A stretch of 8,767 nt of DNA from an uncultured Phycisphaerales bacterium (GTDB taxonomy: Bacteria > Planctomycetota > Phycisphaerae > Phycisphaerales > SM1A02). The DNA is taken from the NCBI GenBank assembly GCA_946886375.1, contig CAMPIL010000143.1, positions 1 to 8,767 on the forward strand. The letters run 5' to 3'. The translations under genes were made by a program, and so were the position numbers. Below the pieces are notes generated by a model. The model was given only the letters and a program-made list of their open reading frames with translations, was not told the origin of the DNA and did not search any database. Below, in pieces: positions 6,621-8,767 of the stretch (the first letter of the stretch is position 1; the number at the start of each line of letters is the position of its first letter).

Positions 6621-7265
6621 CTACGCGGAGGAAACTGAATCTCGCCGCCAGCCGCATTCGGGGCAGCCACTTGAAGACGAGACCCGCAAGTCATATCTGC
6701 ATTTGGGACACCGCAATTCGCTGCCTCGAAATGCGCGCCGATAGGTTTCGGCCAATTCCATGTAGGAATCAAAGGACCGTTCATCAGCAAAAACACGTGC
6801 AGGAATGACGATGGCCTGATTGTCGCCAATCCAAACGAACGCCAGAGAATCTGACTCTTCAATCTGCGTAATCAAAGACCACGCGTATGACCCAAAAGAT
6901 CTGGGCGTCGAAATCGTGATTTGCACGGCCGAGATCTCGACAGTCGTCGGCTGGAGAAAGCGGAGTGCATCTGTTGATTGATGCCATTTCACAAAGGTTT
7001 TACGACGTACCCTCTGAACGCGGAGAACGACCGTGATGCCCATCAGGAGCATGATTACGTACCCAAATGCCACCTCTGCTCGCCAAATCGTTCCTTCAAT
7101 AGCAAATGCCCCGAACGGCGCCAATGGATAAACGATGATCCACGAGAAGACATGATTCCACAGTTTGAAGTCGACCCCCAAACGCGCATGACCATGCGTG
7201 ACCCATCGCTCCAGTTCAGCCTCAGACAGCTGGAATGAGACAGTCGTGTCAGGCGCCGAATCCAT
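6621..7265 (-). CDS. Small membrane protein with YcxB-like domain and C-terminal zinc ribbon
   Basis: This 214-residue protein has two predicted transmembrane helices (about 38-58 and 64-84) separated by a short loop, then a basic stretch (RVQRVRRKT). A cytosolic domain at about 95-180 follows (SYAWSLITQIEESDSLAFVW, then AIVIPARVFADERSF), which resembles the YcxB-like C-terminal domain, a family of unknown function. It ends in a zinc ribbon: C186 and C189 in CPKCRYDLR, C201 and C204 in CPECGW. That ribbon is a hallmark of many planctomycete proteins. The role is unknown; zinc-dependent folding or protein contact at the membrane is likely for the ribbon. The ATG at 7265 gives a sensible N-terminus, but I see no strong ribosome site. 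It lies 39 bases downstream of pckA on the same strand with no clear terminator between, so read-through from pckA is possible. I have no evidence for a functional link to gluconeogenesis. Confidence 0.82.
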   Translation of the reverse strand: MDSAPDTTVSFQLSEAELERWVTHGHARLGVDFKLWNHVFSWIIVYPLAPFGAFAIEGTIWRAEVAFGYVIMLLMGITVVLRVQRVRRKTFVKWHQSTDALRFLQPTTVEISAVQITISTPRSFGSYAWSLITQIEESDSLAFVWIGDNQAIVIPARVFADERSFDSYMELAETYRRAFRGSELRCPKCRYDLRVSSSSGCPECGWRRDSVSSA

Positions 7266-7304
7266 TGGCTGACCAGCATATTCTCTCGAGCAGCCCGCCG
7301 CGAC

Positions 7305-8767
7305 TCACGCCTTCGGCCCGGCCGCGCGCACCTTGTCGGAAATCTCGAACTTCGCGTCGTTCTCGCGGAAGAGTTTCGCAAGATGCTTGGCCTTGGCGTC
7401 GTAGGCGGCCTTGTCCTTCCACGTGTTGCGCGGATTCAAGACTTCGCTGGGCACGCCATGCACTTCGATGGGGATGTTCAGGCCGAAGATCGGATCGTTT
7501 TCGAATTTCTTGCCGCGCAGCGAACCGTCAAGGATCGCGGTGACGAACGCGCGGGTCCACGCCAGTTTGAAACGCGAGCCTGTGCCATATGGCCCGCCGG
7601 TCCAACCGGTATTGAGCAGCCACACATCCGAGTTGTGCTTGTCAATTCGCTGGGCGAGCATCTCAGCGTAGACCATGGGCGGCCGGGGGAGGAACGGCCC
7701 GCCGAAGCACGCCGAGAAGTTCGGCGTCGGCTCGGTCACGCCCGCTTCAGTTCCCGCCAACTTCGACGTATAGCCGTTGATGAAGTAATACTGCGCCTGC
7801 TCGCGCGAGAGTTTGCTCACCGGCGGGACAACGCCGTAGGCGTCGGCCGTGAGGAAGATCACGTTCTTGGGGTGGCCTCCCACCGAAGGGATCACTGCGC
7901 CGGGAATGAACGACACCGGATAGGTCACGCGGGTGTTTTCGGTCTTGGCCGCCGAATCGTAATCCGGCACACGCGTCACCGGATCAAGCGCCACGTTTTC
8001 CAGCACGCTGCCGAATCGAATCGCATTCCAGATCTGCGGTTCGCCTTCCTGTGAGAGTTTGATGCACTTGGCGTAGCAGCCGCCTTCAATGTTGAACACG
8101 CCCTTGTCGGACCAGCCGTGTTCATCATCGCCGATGAGCGGGCGGTTGGGATCGGCTGAGAGCGTTGTTTTGCCCGTCCCGGATAATCCGAAAAACAGCG
8201 CGACATTCCGGGAGTCGTTCCTGTCCACGTTTGCGGAGCAATGCATCGGGAACACGCCCATCTCGGGCAGGTCGTAGTTCATCGCGTAGAAGATGCTCTT
8301 CTTGATCTCGCCGGCGTAGCGCGTGCCGATGATGATGACCTTCTTCTGCTCGATGGATTGCAGAATTGCGACCGGACCCTTGACGCCGAAGTCAGCGGGA
8401 TTGTCCAAGCGCAGGTTGCACGCGTTGATGATGGTCCAATCGGGTTGGAACTTGGCCAGTTCACTCGCGGGCGCGTTGATGAATAGTGTCTTGGCGAAAA
8501 GTGAATGCCAGGCCTCTTCGGTAATGACGGAGACCTTCAATCGGTAGTTGGGATCGGCCCCGGCATAGCCATCGAAACGAAACAGTTCCGGTTTTTTGGC
8601 CAGATGCGCGCGGGCCATTTTTTCGAGTTGGGCGAAATCGGCGGGGGAGATCGGCTGGTTGGTCTTGTTCCAACCGATGGAGTCATGAATACCGGGGGTG
8701 TCTTCGAGGAACTTGTCGTTGGGACTGCGGCCGGTGCGATCGCCGGTGTCGCACATCAGCGCGCCAT
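7305..8767 (-). CDS. pckA: Phosphoenolpyruvate carboxykinase (ATP), 5' partial
   Basis: PckA catalyses oxaloacetate + ATP to phosphoenolpyruvate + CO2 + ADP, the first committed step of gluconeogenesis, in the cytosol. The ATP-type family is clear: TGDRTGRSPNDKF near the N-terminus, MHCSANV (about 8226-8248, metal-ligand histidine), P-loop GLSGTGKTTLS (about 8157-8189), IGDDEHGW (about 8112-8136, metal and nucleotide binding), ENTRVTYPVSFIPGA, YTSKLAGTE and FSACFGGPFLPR. Between the right edge and the stop lie 486 whole codons. The frame stays open to the edge: the residues before the ATG at 8756 are GAL, which belong to the conserved GALxxxTGxxTGRSP block, so that ATG is internal and about 40-50 residues of the usual 520-540 are missing. 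It is a housekeeping gene and marks this side as core chromosome. Confidence 0.96.
   Translation of the reverse strand, partial: GALMCDTGDRTGRSPNDKFLEDTPGIHDSIGWNKTNQPISPADFAQLEKMARAHLAKKPELFRFDGYAGADPNYRLKVSVITEEAWHSLFAKTLFINAPASELAKFQPDWTIINACNLRLDNPADFGVKGPVAILQSIEQKKVIIIGTRYAGEIKKSIFYAMNYDLPEMGVFPMHCSANVDRNDSRNVALFFGLSGTGKTTLSADPNRPLIGDDEHGWSDKGVFNIEGGCYAKCIKLSQEGEPQIWNAIRFGSVLENVALDPVTRVPDYDSAAKTENTRVTYPVSFIPGAVIPSVGGHPKNVIFLTADAYGVVPPVSKLSREQAQYYFINGYTSKLAGTEAGVTEPTPNFSACFGGPFLPRPPMVYAEMLAQRIDKHNSDVWLLNTGWTGGPYGTGSRFKLAWTRAFVTAILDGSLRGKKFENDPIFGLNIPIEVHGVPSEVLNPRNTWKDKAAYDAKAKHLAKLFRENDAKFEISDKVRAAGPKA

Noticed and set aside
7383..8054. Open frame of 223 codons on the + strand inside pckA
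   Set aside because: It lies wholly antisense to pckA, whose conserved motifs explain the sequence; the product is arginine/histidine-rich low-information sequence.
8754..8756. ATG at 8756 as the start of pckA
   Set aside because: The frame is open to the window edge and the preceding residues (GAL) belong to a conserved block, so the gene starts beyond the window.

Overview
The window looks like the right-hand end of a phage-defence island joined to ordinary chromosome, in a high-GC bacterium. Planctomycetota (perhaps Phycisphaerae) is my best guess. It rests mainly on the C-terminal zinc ribbon of the protein at 6621-7265, whose 'CPxC-x-YDLR ... CPECG' form is very common in that phylum. 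This is inference; nothing here proves the taxon.

Left part (1-6177, all + strand): a tightly packed operon. It opens inside pglZ (the BREX phosphatase-fold protein, with its 5' end outside the window). brxL, the AAA+/Lon-like BREX protein, follows directly. The order pglZ-brxL is that of the 3' end of a type 1 BREX locus, so brxA, brxB, brxC and pglX would be expected to the left, out of view. After brxL come two more genes in the same direction that I cannot assign to a named BREX component. One encodes a 392-residue soluble protein of unknown function. The other encodes a 319-residue protein with an N-terminal helix-turn-helix-like segment and a five-cysteine cluster. The gap after brxL is 27 bases, and the two unknown genes overlap by 8 bases, so all four genes are probably co-transcribed and translationally coupled. 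The unknown pair is the best candidate for something new: an accessory effector or regulator module on a BREX operon.

Junction (6178-6620): no protein gene. Directly after the operon lies a perfect 9-bp inverted repeat with a further direct copy of one arm, then AT-richer sequence with short inverted repeats. Next comes the 3' part of a tRNA gene (anticodon loop, T arm and acceptor 3' strand; tRNA-Val-like, CAC anticodon) without a matching 5' half, followed by a strong intrinsic terminator. This is the pattern left when an integrase inserts an element into the 3' part of a tRNA gene, so I read it as the right attachment site of the BREX island. An intact tRNA-Arg(TCG) lies just beyond on the - strand.

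Right part (6621-8767, - strand): chromosomal genes. There is a small membrane protein with a YcxB-like C-terminal domain and a zinc ribbon, and ATP-type phosphoenolpyruvate carboxykinase (pckA), a central gluconeogenic enzyme whose N-terminus runs off the right edge. The change of strand and of gene content on either side of the tRNA fragment supports an island boundary at about 6320-6357.
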